This document shows, piece by piece, positions 7,397 to 15,541 of a DNA stretch of 21,441 nucleotides. Within the stretch, counting starts at the first letter, position 1. Every line of letters starts with the position of its first letter. A program made the translations under genes and the position numbers. The notes under the pieces are model-generated. The model saw only the letters and a program-made list of their open reading frames with translations. It made no database searches and was not told where the DNA came from. The stretch comes from Lachnospiraceae bacterium UBA1683 (lineage in GTDB: Bacteria > Bacillota > Clostridia > Lachnospirales > Lachnospiraceae): NCBI GenBank assembly GCA_002320245.1, contig DCKD01000027.1, forward strand, positions 1 to 21,441, given 5' to 3'.

Positions 7397-9112
7397 TTAT
7401 ATAGTCTTATCTTTTTTCATCGGAAGGCATACTTCAACTATTGTTCCTTTTCCTAACTCACTGATAGTTTTTATACCATATTCTTCCCCGTACAAATTAC
7501 GGATCAGTCTTTGAATATTCATCACACCGACACGCGGATTCATGTTATTTTTTTTATCATCCATATGATCAACATCAAATCCGACTCCATCATCTTCAAC
7601 AATAACTTTTATCATGTTTCTTGATACTTTTATAACTGAAACATCTATTTTCCCTTCGGTTCCCTTTGGTTCTACACCATGTATTACTGCATTCTCCACA
7701 ATCGGCTCTATACACAGTCTTGGCACAAAACATTCCTTCAGTTCTTCCGATTCCCAGAAAATGCTATAAGTAATAATATCCTTAAACCGCTCTCCCTGCA
7801 GATAAAGATAGAATCCTACAATTTTCATTTCCTCTTCTAACTTTATTTCCACTTCGTTTTTTCTAAATAATTTTCCCCGCATCAGCCCAGCAAAGGAAGT
7901 CACCATCTGATAAAGTTCTTCATCATGATGCCGCTTTACACGAAATGCGATCATTGTTAAAACATTGAACATGAAATGTGGATTAATCTGGGCTTGTAAA
8001 TATTGAAGACGCGCTTCTTTAACCAAAATCTGATTTTCATATACTTCTTTAATTAAATGATCTATTTTTAGCGTCATGTCATTAAAAGAATCACTGATCT
8101 GTTGGAATTCTTCTATATTATAATTTTCAAGTTTTGTTTCAAAATCGCCTGTTCCTACCTGTTCAATCTTTTTTATGATACTTTGAATTGGATAAGTAAT
8201 TCTCCTTGAATACCACAGCACTGCTACAATCACTGCCAAAAACATTGATACTGATATTGCCCAAGCCATTCGAAATCCCGGTCGGATATTCAAATACATT
8301 TTAGTTTTTGGTATTAAGATGTATGTCGAAAGTCCGAAACTGTTTTGACATACTTTATATAAGTAAGCTTTGTGTTCTTTTTTTACGATTCCCTCTGTAT
8401 TAACGAGATCACTCCTTGAAATACCATTTAATCCGGTTCCACCAATTGTCATGCCCCCATTGCTCTGAATAGACCAATAATATGTTTCATACTTACTCAA
8501 TTTAGCAAATATTTTCTCGATATTATTCATATCAAATATAGCAACACAATATCCTCTCCGTTCTAAATCGGCATCATAGACAGAGAAATAGCATTCTATC
8601 TGTTGTCCATTTGTCCTATAATAGAACTTTTGATTTTGTTCCTTGTATCTTTTTATCCCGTCTAAAATCCGTTTATTCTTTCTATTCTTTGCAGATTGTG
8701 TTTCTGGATAGTAGTGCATTCCTACATATTGCATATTTTTATTAAAAACGTAATAATCACTTACAATTGGATACGTTTCGGAAACCATATTTTGATTAGA
8801 GAACAAATTAATGCCCTGCTCGAGCACCTGCTCAACGCCATCTGTTAAGCCATCTCTGAAAAATTCTTCCATTTCACTGTTTTCGCTGAGATATATTACG
8901 GATTCTTCCCAAAAAAGCAGATGATTTGTAAATTGCTGCTGTATGCTTTCTATATCAGAATTCATATCATCCTTTAATGTAATGGCTGACCATCGAAAAA
9001 GTATAAAAGACAATACTCCCCCCACCACCAACATTGTCGTAATACCGGTTGCAATGAGCATACCGACAAGTTCTGAACGTATTGTTTTTTTATCTTCGCT
9101 TTTTTCATACAT
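7397..9112 (-). CDS. YesM-type sensor histidine kinase
   Basis: The product has 571 residues. A membrane segment at about 18-40 and another at about 282-301 enclose an extracellular domain of some 240 residues, probably a Cache-like sensor. A HAMP domain follows (about 300-352; TYPIQSIIKKIEQVGTGDFE). The His_kinase domain carries the phosphoacceptor His379 in QAQINPHFMFN. The ATPase domain shows the N-box (EPIVENAVIHG, Asn474), G1 (EDDGVGF, 506-512) and a G2-like GKGT (554-557). The domain order is typical of YesM kinases. AAGGA lies close before the ATG. The gene is 70 bases after the fucosidase, with the regulator directly downstream. It would sense external sugar, perhaps through the lipoprotein encoded two genes on. 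Confidence 0.93.
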   Translation of the reverse strand: MYEKSEDKKTIRSELVGMLIATGITTMLVVGGVLSFILFRWSAITLKDDMNSDIESIQQQFTNHLLFWEESVIYLSENSEMEEFFRDGLTDGVEQVLEQGINLFSNQNMVSETYPIVSDYYVFNKNMQYVGMHYYPETQSAKNRKNKRILDGIKRYKEQNQKFYYRTNGQQIECYFSVYDADLERRGYCVAIFDMNNIEKIFAKLSKYETYYWSIQSNGGMTIGGTGLNGISRSDLVNTEGIVKKEHKAYLYKVCQNSFGLSTYILIPKTKMYLNIRPGFRMAWAISVSMFLAVIVAVLWYSRRITYPIQSIIKKIEQVGTGDFETKLENYNIEEFQQISDSFNDMTLKIDHLIKEVYENQILVKEARLQYLQAQINPHFMFNVLTMIAFRVKRHHDEELYQMVTSFAGLMRGKLFRKNEVEIKLEEEMKIVGFYLYLQGERFKDIITYSIFWESEELKECFVPRLCIEPIVENAVIHGVEPKGTEGKIDVSVIKVSRNMIKVIVEDDGVGFDVDHMDDKKNNMNPRVGVMNIQRLIRNLYGEEYGIKTISELGKGTIVEVCLPMKKDKTI

Positions 9113-9131
9113 TAAAATTCCTTTTTAACCT

Positions 9132-9157
9132 ATTGATATTGTCAATATTAGTTGACA
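9132..9157 (-). promoter_or_regulatory. Overlapping inverted repeats between fucosidase and kinase genes
   Basis: In the 70-base gap two inverted repeats overlap: ATTGA-5-TCAAT (9132-9146) and TGTCAA-6-TTGACA in 18 bases (9140-9157). Both arms contain TTGACA/TGTCAA. This could be an operator controlling the sensor genes separately from the upstream glycosidases. I see no good -35/-10 pair at usual spacing, so the role stays open. Confidence 0.3.
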
Positions 9158-9182
9158 CATATAGTCATCAATCTGCCTCTTT

Positions 9183-11438
9183 TTATTCCGTACACTTCTG
9201 AAATACAGAATTTGCATGAAGCACAGCCTTTTCCTTGGTGCCATTGTACAAAAGTACACGCACAGTATCACAAGGTGCTTTTAAGTTTATTTCGGTAATT
9301 TTTTTCTCTTTCCATTTAAAACCAATTGTAAGGTTTCCTGGTGCTTTAAGCCCTTGTACTTCTCCACTTTCCCATGTATCTGGCAGTGCCGGGAGAAGGG
9401 AAATTTTATTATCTTCATACTGCACCAGCATTTCCAGTATCGCAGCCGCAAAGCCAAAATTGCCATCAATCTGAAATGGCGGATGCGCACATAACATATT
9501 AGGATAAATGCCGTCTCCCACTAAGCTGCAGTTCTCTTCTTTTGTAAAACGAAGCTGATTTCTCAACAGCTTCAATGCATGGTTTCCATCTCCCAGCCTT
9601 GCCCAAAGGCACGCTTTCCAAGCCATACACCAACCAGTTCCTTCATCTCCTCTTCTTTCAAGAGAAACTTTACAAGCTTCAAACAGTTCCCGGTTTTCTT
9701 TATGAATCAGATTTCCCGGATACAGTCCATACAAATGAGACACATGTCTGTGATGAATCTCAGACTCCGGATAATCCAAATACCATTCCTGCAGCTGTCC
9801 TTCTTTTCCAACCTTCAAAGGCGGAAGTTTTTTCAGCGCATTATTTACCGCATCTGTAAAATCTGTTACGCCAAGAACCTCACATGCCTTCAGGTACAGT
9901 CCGAACAATTCTTTCAAAATGCTGATACTCATTGTTGATGCAAATGTAACACTGTGAACACTCTGATCCGGTGCTATAAAAGAATTTTCTGGCGATGTAG
10001 ATGGTGCCGTCACAAAATACCCGTTATAAGGTACCAAATATCCCAAATAAAATTCTACTGCACCTTTTATAATTGGAAATGCCTGTTTTCTTAAAAATGC
10101 TTCATCTAATGTATAACAATAGTGTTCCCACAAATGACAGCACAACCAGCCGGAACTCATCGGCCACATAGAGTAGGTACATGGATTTTCGTCCTGCCCA
10201 AATTGTCCAACTGGACTGGAATGTCCCCAGATATCAAGATTGTGGTGGCTTACCCAACCTGCTAAATTGTAAACATCTTTTGCTGTTCTTTCCCCTCGTT
10301 TTGCTGTCCGCTCTATAAGATTCAATAGTGGTTCGTGGCAATCACTCAGATTTGCCTTTTCAGCCATCCAGTAATTCATTTCTGTATTGATGTTTACTGT
10401 ATAGTTGCTGCTCCATGGGGCTCTCATACTGTGGTTCCAGATTCCCTGCAGATTCGCACACTGTGTATCTGGCTTCGAAGAAGAAATCATCAGATAACGC
10501 GCAAAATAAAACATTTTTAAGGAGAGATCGTTCTCCGGCGTATGAGGAAGCATCAGGTTCATTCTGTTAAAGTATTTTGCATATTCTTCTAAATGCGCCC
10601 TTTTTAACTTTTCATATTGGAAATTCTGGAGCTGTTCCAGCATCTTTTCTTTGTGAGAATAATAAATATCTTTCTGCTCAAAATCAGTCAAACCGGACAA
10701 ATAAATATATACATCCCCACTGGCACTTACATGAAGCTTATTTTCTTTTTGATACACACACCCCTCAGTAACCTGAACATACGCTCCAATTGCAAAGCGA
10801 GTTCCCTGTCCTTCCTCATAGACAATAGGATGTTCACAAGAATAAAAAGGCGGCGCAGTATATATGGGTGCCTGTCCTTCCATAATAATTCCGCAATTGG
10901 CAAACGAAGTGCACTGATGTTGTATTTCACTTTCCAAGGCTAATGTCATTTCAATCTTACAGTTTTCACCAACATGATAATGAACTGCCATTACTGGCTC
11001 TGTCATACTGACAAACAATTCTCTCTGGTAATGCTGATGTTCCTGACAATAATCCACACGCTCAATTGCTTCTTTTAAAGAAAGCTGTCGATTATAAGTT
11101 CCGCTTCCCTCCAATTCCGGTGTTTTTACATCAATACACAGATTTCCTGCCGGAAGATAACTCTCTGTCCAGTCTCCCAGAACATTTTCTTTACAGTAAT
11201 TCTCTGCTTCCTGATAATTGCCGTCAAAAATCTGTTTTTGAAGAAATTTCCAGTCAATATTTCTGTTTTTATTTTCTTTATTTCTGCCATTTCCAGACCA
11301 GAGCGTGTCCAAATTTAATTCAATTTTCTCATTCTCAAATCTTCCATAGGACATTGCCCCCATAGATCCGTTTCCAAGGGGCAATGCTTCAATCCACGCT
11401 TCTGCTGGCTTATCAAAGGTAAGTGTTAAACAATCCAT
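9183..11438 (-). CDS. GH95 alpha-L-fucosidase (alpha-1,2-specific type), cytoplasmic
   Basis: The protein has 751 residues, the family's normal length, and no signal peptide. GH95 motifs run through it: the N-terminal beta domain (WIEALPLGNGSMGAMSYG), LDTLWSG, TVNINTEMNYWMAE (Asn349 and Asn351), HHNLDIWG, MSSGWLCCHLWEHY, TSPENS (Glu484), HRHVSHLYGLYPG, GTGWCMAWK and HPPFQIDGNFG (Asp658). In the Bifidobacterium enzyme AfcA two Asn and one Asp act as the unusual base system with one Glu as acid; Asn349, Asn351, Asp658 and Glu484 are the likely equivalents. The family inverts alpha-1,2-fucosyl linkages of H antigen, 2'-fucosyllactose and mucin; some members prefer L-galactosides. AGGAG lies 8 bases before the ATG. 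It follows the GH2 gene by 27 bases. Confidence 0.93.
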   Translation of the reverse strand: MDCLTLTFDKPAEAWIEALPLGNGSMGAMSYGRFENEKIELNLDTLWSGNGRNKENKNRNIDWKFLQKQIFDGNYQEAENYCKENVLGDWTESYLPAGNLCIDVKTPELEGSGTYNRQLSLKEAIERVDYCQEHQHYQRELFVSMTEPVMAVHYHVGENCKIEMTLALESEIQHQCTSFANCGIIMEGQAPIYTAPPFYSCEHPIVYEEGQGTRFAIGAYVQVTEGCVYQKENKLHVSASGDVYIYLSGLTDFEQKDIYYSHKEKMLEQLQNFQYEKLKRAHLEEYAKYFNRMNLMLPHTPENDLSLKMFYFARYLMISSSKPDTQCANLQGIWNHSMRAPWSSNYTVNINTEMNYWMAEKANLSDCHEPLLNLIERTAKRGERTAKDVYNLAGWVSHHNLDIWGHSSPVGQFGQDENPCTYSMWPMSSGWLCCHLWEHYCYTLDEAFLRKQAFPIIKGAVEFYLGYLVPYNGYFVTAPSTSPENSFIAPDQSVHSVTFASTMSISILKELFGLYLKACEVLGVTDFTDAVNNALKKLPPLKVGKEGQLQEWYLDYPESEIHHRHVSHLYGLYPGNLIHKENRELFEACKVSLERRGDEGTGWCMAWKACLWARLGDGNHALKLLRNQLRFTKEENCSLVGDGIYPNMLCAHPPFQIDGNFGFAAAILEMLVQYEDNKISLLPALPDTWESGEVQGLKAPGNLTIGFKWKEKKITEINLKAPCDTVRVLLYNGTKEKAVLHANSVFQKCTE

Positions 11439-11465
11439 GATTTTATCTCCTATTATAGAAAGAAC

Positions 11466-13715
11466 TCATTTTTTAAGTAAAACCATTTTAATACAAAATG
11501 TAAAGTTCTCCTCATTTAACCGATATTTTTCTGACAGTTTCGGACCACAGCTATTAGAACCGATTCCATTCTGAGCATAGTCGATACACAATACAGTGCT
11601 TCCACATTTTTCCAACTCATAGCTGTGTTTCTTATTAGTCAGTTCTTCCTGTGTATAAACAGAAGCATTAAATGCAATCGCCTTTTCTCCTGCAAAAGCA
11701 AGAGACATTTTTTCACTGTTTACGCACACATAATCGCAGTCTGCATGGCTTCCGTTTTCCTGTGGACGAAGAAAATCTTCATGCATATCTTCTACCAGTG
11801 CAGTATATACGCCATGACTTCCGGCGCGGCACTTATCGCGGTAGCTCTCATCTGGTCCAATTCCATAATAAGATACCTTATTAAATCCGTTGTTCAAGAA
11901 CATGCGAAGGCCAAATCTAGGAAGCATTGGGAACTCCATATCTTTTGCCGCGTTCATCTTAACAGAAACCGCACCATTGGCAGAAACTTCCCAATCTGCC
12001 CGTATATCCAGAACTTTCTGAACTGTTGCTGCAACCACTGCCATATGTGTATGAATCGTTACCTTTGTGTCTGCTGCCTCATAAGTTGTTTCATAAGCTC
12101 TTGCATAGCTCTGGTCATAGTGTGCATCCATCCATTCCAGTTTGATCTTACGGTCATTGTCCGTTGGCGCACGCCAGATATTGATTTCCATAGGGCGATC
12201 CAAAAGGTTCTCTCCTGCTGCCTTCATATCTTCAAACAGTCCTGTCAGTTTGTTGTATACATAGCAAAATTCACTGTTTTCTATGGTAAGATACCGGTCT
12301 GTATCCGTCACCTTAAGCTTGTCTTCTGATAATCCCTCTTCCATCATCTGTAATGCTTTCTGGTTTCTTCCATCTTCATTAAAAAGAAGAATCTCATCAA
12401 AGCCAAGTAAAGTATCTGCTTTCTGAAGATTATTTTCCGCTTTCAGTAAATAATTCACTTTCAAATAGCATTTTCCTTTAGCTTGAACATCCGCTGGGAT
12501 AATAATCGTGCCTTCATTTTGAGGCGCAATGCCCTCTGCCATTCGAATGCAGCCAGAATTAACCATCTTTCCGTCCACTGTTACTTCATAAGACAGATAC
12601 AGATAATCTTTTAAATCTACGTAATTCATATAATTATGAAGTACTGCTTTTCCACTTACCTGATCATATGAAATTACCCTTGCAGGACGGTATACATTTT
12701 TATATTCTTTTAATCCGGTATGCGCGGATCTATCCGGATACACAAGACCATCCATGCAGAAGTTCCCATCATGAATTTCTTCCCCGTGGTCACCGCCATA
12801 ATAGTAGATGCCTTTTCCATTTTCAGACTGATACAGGTATGGCTCTTCCGGATTCCAGAGTTTTGGATCAGCAATATCAAAAACAGCTTTATAAGCAAAA
12901 TTTCCTGCGTCACATTTCGTAAACGTGCCGGCTATTACCGGATTCCCCTTATCATCCTGAATCACAATTTTTGTATTTTTTGCAGCTTCTTCCCCGCCTA
13001 AAAAGTTAGCACGGATTTCTATTTCTGCTGTATTTTCTTTCACAGATGTGGTAGTAAAATAATCATATAATACATTTTCCGGCCTTTTTAACAGATACAC
13101 GTCCCTGAAAATTCCGGTCATACGGAATTTATCCTGATCTTCCAGATAAGTTCCATCACACCATTTTAAAACAAGAACTGCCAATGTATTCATGCCTTCA
13201 TGAACGAAACTGGTTACATCGAACTCACTGGTCGCATGGGTCACCTGGCTGTATCCTACATAAGCTCCATTCATCCATACATAAAAACAGGAATCCACGC
13301 CTTCAAAATTCACATAGGCTTTCGGAGCCTGTGAATCTTTGTGATATTCAAACTGATGGACATAAGCTCCACATGGATTCTCCTGCGGTACATATGGCGG
13401 ATCCAACGGAATCGGATAGCGGACATTCGTATACTGATGACTGTCATAGCCATAATTCTGCCAGATTCCAGGTACCGGAATCTCATCAAATTCTTTTACA
13501 TCATAGCCAGCTTCATAAAATTTTTCCTGCAGGTCATAAATGCTTTTATAAAAGCGGAACTTCCAGTTGCCATTTAACAGCTCCATACGGTCAGAATTTT
13601 CTCTGTCATGTACCAGAGATCCCATTGCTTTTGAAGCGGGCATATAATATGCGCGGTGTGGCATTGTGTTTTCATGCAGTACGTTCAGATTTTCATAATA
13701 CTTTTGTACGATCAT
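11466..13715 (-). CDS. GH2 LacZ-like protein lacking the catalytic TIM barrel
   Basis: The product has 749 residues where LacZ homologues have about 1,000-1,040. N-terminal sugar-binding and Ig-like domains are complete (NGNWKFR, GIWQNYGYD, the DQDKFRMTGIFRDVYLL strand, DPKLWNPEEPYLY). The sequence then jumps, near 12815-12835, to the last barrel strand and linker (ENGKGIYYYGGDHGE, NFCMDGLVYPDR, HTGLKEYKNV). The second Ig domain and full C-terminal Bgal_small_N domain (NIWRAPTDNDR, YYGIGPDESY) follow. About 270 residues are missing in frame, including the regions of both catalytic Glu residues (E. coli Glu461 and Glu537). Beta-galactosidase activity is therefore not expected. I start at ATG 13715, where GGAG lies 9 bases upstream; an ATG at 13730 has no ribosome site. 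It is first in the glycosidase operon. It could be a decaying gene, a non-catalytic sugar-binding protein or an assembly error. Confidence 0.85.
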   Translation of the reverse strand: MIVQKYYENLNVLHENTMPHRAYYMPASKAMGSLVHDRENSDRMELLNGNWKFRFYKSIYDLQEKFYEAGYDVKEFDEIPVPGIWQNYGYDSHQYTNVRYPIPLDPPYVPQENPCGAYVHQFEYHKDSQAPKAYVNFEGVDSCFYVWMNGAYVGYSQVTHATSEFDVTSFVHEGMNTLAVLVLKWCDGTYLEDQDKFRMTGIFRDVYLLKRPENVLYDYFTTTSVKENTAEIEIRANFLGGEEAAKNTKIVIQDDKGNPVIAGTFTKCDAGNFAYKAVFDIADPKLWNPEEPYLYQSENGKGIYYYGGDHGEEIHDGNFCMDGLVYPDRSAHTGLKEYKNVYRPARVISYDQVSGKAVLHNYMNYVDLKDYLYLSYEVTVDGKMVNSGCIRMAEGIAPQNEGTIIIPADVQAKGKCYLKVNYLLKAENNLQKADTLLGFDEILLFNEDGRNQKALQMMEEGLSEDKLKVTDTDRYLTIENSEFCYVYNKLTGLFEDMKAAGENLLDRPMEINIWRAPTDNDRKIKLEWMDAHYDQSYARAYETTYEAADTKVTIHTHMAVVAATVQKVLDIRADWEVSANGAVSVKMNAAKDMEFPMLPRFGLRMFLNNGFNKVSYYGIGPDESYRDKCRAGSHGVYTALVEDMHEDFLRPQENGSHADCDYVCVNSEKMSLAFAGEKAIAFNASVYTQEELTNKKHSYELEKCGSTVLCIDYAQNGIGSNSCGPKLSEKYRLNEENFTFCIKMVLLKK

Positions 13716-13774
13716 TTTGCACTTCTCCATTGTTCTAAATTATCAGGTTAATTTCTTTCCAAGCTTGTAATATG

Positions 13775-13799
13775 ATTATAACTGTTTTTTCCAAAAAAC
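13775..13799 (-). promoter_or_regulatory. Candidate promoter of the glycosidase operon
   Basis: A perfect TATAAT (13775-13780, minus strand) lies about 45 bases before the GH2 start. Four bases upstream is a perfect 16-base palindrome, GTTTTTTGGAAAAAAC (13784-13799). No TTGACA-like -35 is present at 16-18 bases, so an activator or the palindrome itself may matter. The -10 overlaps the stop region of the response-regulator fragment. Confidence 0.4.
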
Positions 13800-13958
13800 T
13801 ATATCATTTCGATACTGAGTTACTCTTCGAATGTACGCTTTTATTCTTGCTGACAATTCGATAATTAAAAATGGTTTTGTTACATAATCATCTGCTCCCA
13901 AATTCAACTCCATTGCCTTATCCATGTCATTATCCTTTGCTGTAATAATTATTACAGG
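13776..13958 (-). pseudogene. Response-regulator receiver-domain fragment
   Basis: Too short to stand as a gene, the frame reads PVIIITAKDNDMDKAMELNLG, then ADDYVTKPFLIIELSARIKA and YIRRVTQY (quoted in pieces). This is the C-terminal half of an OmpR-type receiver domain, with the conserved Thr (IITA) and Lys (VTKPF). The start, with the phosphorylated Asp, is cut off at 13958 where IS3 sequence begins. The winged-helix output domain is also missing, with a stop at 13776. It is a two-sided truncation. It probably remains from a two-component system that once sat upstream of the glycosidase genes. Confidence 0.8.
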
Positions 13959-14757
13959 CTATAGTGGCTCAGTTGTCAAGACACAAATTGAGCCTCGCGG
14001 ATGTTGGTATATTGGGTAAGGTATGCTTCCTCGTATTTGAAACTGCGAAACCATCTCTCAATCATAATATTGTCGGTCCAGCGACTTTTGCCATCCATGC
14101 TCTGACGAATGTGGTTCTCTTTGAGAAAATTCATGTATTCGTTGCTTGTAAACTGACATCCCTGATCCGAGTTCAGGATAACGGGGTTCGCCACCTTAAG
14201 TGCCTTTTTCAATGCGTTTATGACCATTCTGGTATCCAGGGTATCATCAATATCCCAGCCTACAATACAGCGGCTATACCAGTCAATTACGGCTGTCAGA
14301 TACAGGAATCCACGTTTGATGGGAATGTAGGTAATGTCGATTGACCATGCCTGATTCGGACGATCAATAACGGCGTTGGCAGCAGATACGGGCAGACTTT
14401 TGCCTGTTGCATACGTTTGGAAAGGTTCATCTTTGGATAGATTGGATCAATCCCCATTTCTGTCATATAGCGGCGTGCTTTTCGGTGACCGATTTCATGG
14501 CCGCGCATTTTCAATTGTGAAGACATCTGACGGGCTCCCCATGCTGGATTATCCGTGTGTAAACGGTCTATGATCGCTTTGCAGTCCAATTCTTCCTGAG
14601 ACACGGGTGTTCCGTTGTAATACACGCTGGTACGGTTGATACCGAGAAGAGCTGCACCTGTTTTGACAGGGAGTTCCTTAGTCTTCAAAAGGTTTCGGAC
14701 TAAATTTACTCTCGTAGTCAGGTCCAAGTGTTTCTTCAGATTTATTTTTCCATACAC
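13959..14757 (-). mobile_element. Degraded IS3-family insertion sequence
   Basis: About 0.8 kb of IS3-family DNA remains, holding most of orfB and apparently one element end (13959 to about 13990; GGCTCA and TGAGCC arms 17 bases apart). The orfA part and the other terminal inverted repeat are not found: DNA just upstream of orfB runs into the CHAP gene region. The response-regulator fragment is cut exactly at the left end. The element cannot be autonomous. Confidence 0.7.
13976..14757 (-). pseudogene. IS3-family transposase orfB, frameshifted and truncated
   Basis: Two segments form one former protein. The first (14757 to about 14380) carries an IS3 helix-turn-helix-like N-terminus: GINRTSVYYNG, NPAWGARQMSSQLKMRGHEIG, KARRYMTEMGI and PKMNLSKRM. 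After KVCPYLLP the frame is lost by one base near 14375-14381. The next frame continues NAVIDRPNQAWSIDITYIP, AVIDWYSRCIVGWDI, LNSDQGCQFTS and MIERWFRSFKYEEAYL. The DDE triad of the integrase core is thus all encoded (Asp in DITYIP, Asp in NSDQG, Glu in MIERW) but split between frames. About 40 C-terminal residues are replaced by REAQFVS and a stop. It starts with GTG at 14757. Confidence 0.85.
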
Positions 14758-14876
14758 AGCTTTTCTAATTCCATTCTACACAAAATACATAAAAATGCAA
14801 TTACCATTTTATATTATGATACTCTCCTAAAATGAAAAAGTAAATTCCACTCTCTTAACTGTTTTCTACTCATTTT

Positions 14877-15404
14877 TTAGTAAGCTACCAGTCCATATCC
14901 TAAAATCGACTGAGAATTTACCGTATAGCTATTCTGCCTTACCGCATCTCCGCTGTTTCCTTCGATGGTGTGTACCGTAGTTCCATCGCAACTTTCCACG
15001 ATTCCCACATGATCACTGGATCCATCGTGATCCCAGTCAAAAAAGATAATCGTTCCCGATGTCGGAATACTCCCACCACTCTGCCATTTTCCCTGTGCCT
15101 GAAACCAGTCCACACCAGGACACAAAACAAGCTCACCTTTCTTGTCTTTGGGTAAATCCATACCACGACCAAAACTTCTGCCCGCCTTCATTTCCAAGCT
15201 GACTTTTCGCAATAGTTACAAGCTGTCCATTTCCAAACAATCCGGCAAACCAACCACCACCGGAATAGTACCGCATCACATGGGGTACATACTCTGGATC
15301 TCCATAACCTGACCAGCCATGGGCGGCTGCCTGCTCTTGAGAGAACTGTAGGGCATTGGCTTCACTATAACCGCCAAACTTTTCCAATGCCCACGAGATA
15401 TACC
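14877..15404 (-). pseudogene. CHAP-domain cell-wall hydrolase of conjugative-element type, broken
   Basis: The former protein reads ISWALEKFGGYSEANALQFS, HGWSGYGDPEYVPHVMRYY, then QLVTIAKSQLGNEGGQKFWSWYGF, then a second-frame GVDWFQAQGKWQ, TIIFFDWDHDGSSDHVGIVE, TIEGNSGD and YGLVAY. These are CHAP amidase/endopeptidase features, with the active-site His in DHVGIVE. Two lesions are visible. A TGA at 15133-15135 replaces the first Cys of the usual ExCACFVSWC motif, probably the nucleophile. About 20 codons between ACFVSWC and GVDWF are then deleted out of frame at 15108-15119. The 5' end is replaced by a group II intron. Such proteins often belong to Tn916-like or related conjugative elements, where they open the wall for transfer. 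Confidence 0.8.
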
Positions 15405-15462
15405 CTTTCCCGTATAGCGATAGGTAATCCTTTGATGTTATCTCTGGATTTTCCCCCGCTCT

Positions 15463-15496
15463 ACACCGTACATGAGACTTTCACCTCATACGGCGT
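15463..15496 (-). ncRNA. Group II intron domain V
   Basis: This stretch has the canonical 34-base length. Minus-strand RNA pairs ACGCCGUA with UACGGUGU. A second helix (UGAGG with its partner near GUCUCA) is closed by a GAAA-type loop, with a two-base bulge between helices. The position of the catalytic triad reads CGC, where most group II introns have AGC. CGC is described for group IIC introns. The following 45 bases, with AAUCC/GGAUU pairing, are probably domain VI. Confidence 0.8.
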
Positions 15497-15541
15497 GCCA
15501 TCTACTCCAATGTATCTACTTTTTCTGATTGGTTTGCCAGT

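Noticed and set aside
13940..13957. Perfect 18-base palindrome CTGTAATAATTATTACAG beside the IS end
   Set aside because: It codes for VIIITA of the receiver-domain fragment, a common motif that gives this sequence by codon choice; I do not treat it as a target site or operator.
15133..15135. In-frame TGA at a conserved Cys, considered as selenocysteine
   Set aside because: The gene is also frameshifted by a deletion some 15 bases further and lacks its 5' end, so a nonsense mutation in a pseudogene is the simpler reading. I saw no SECIS-like element.
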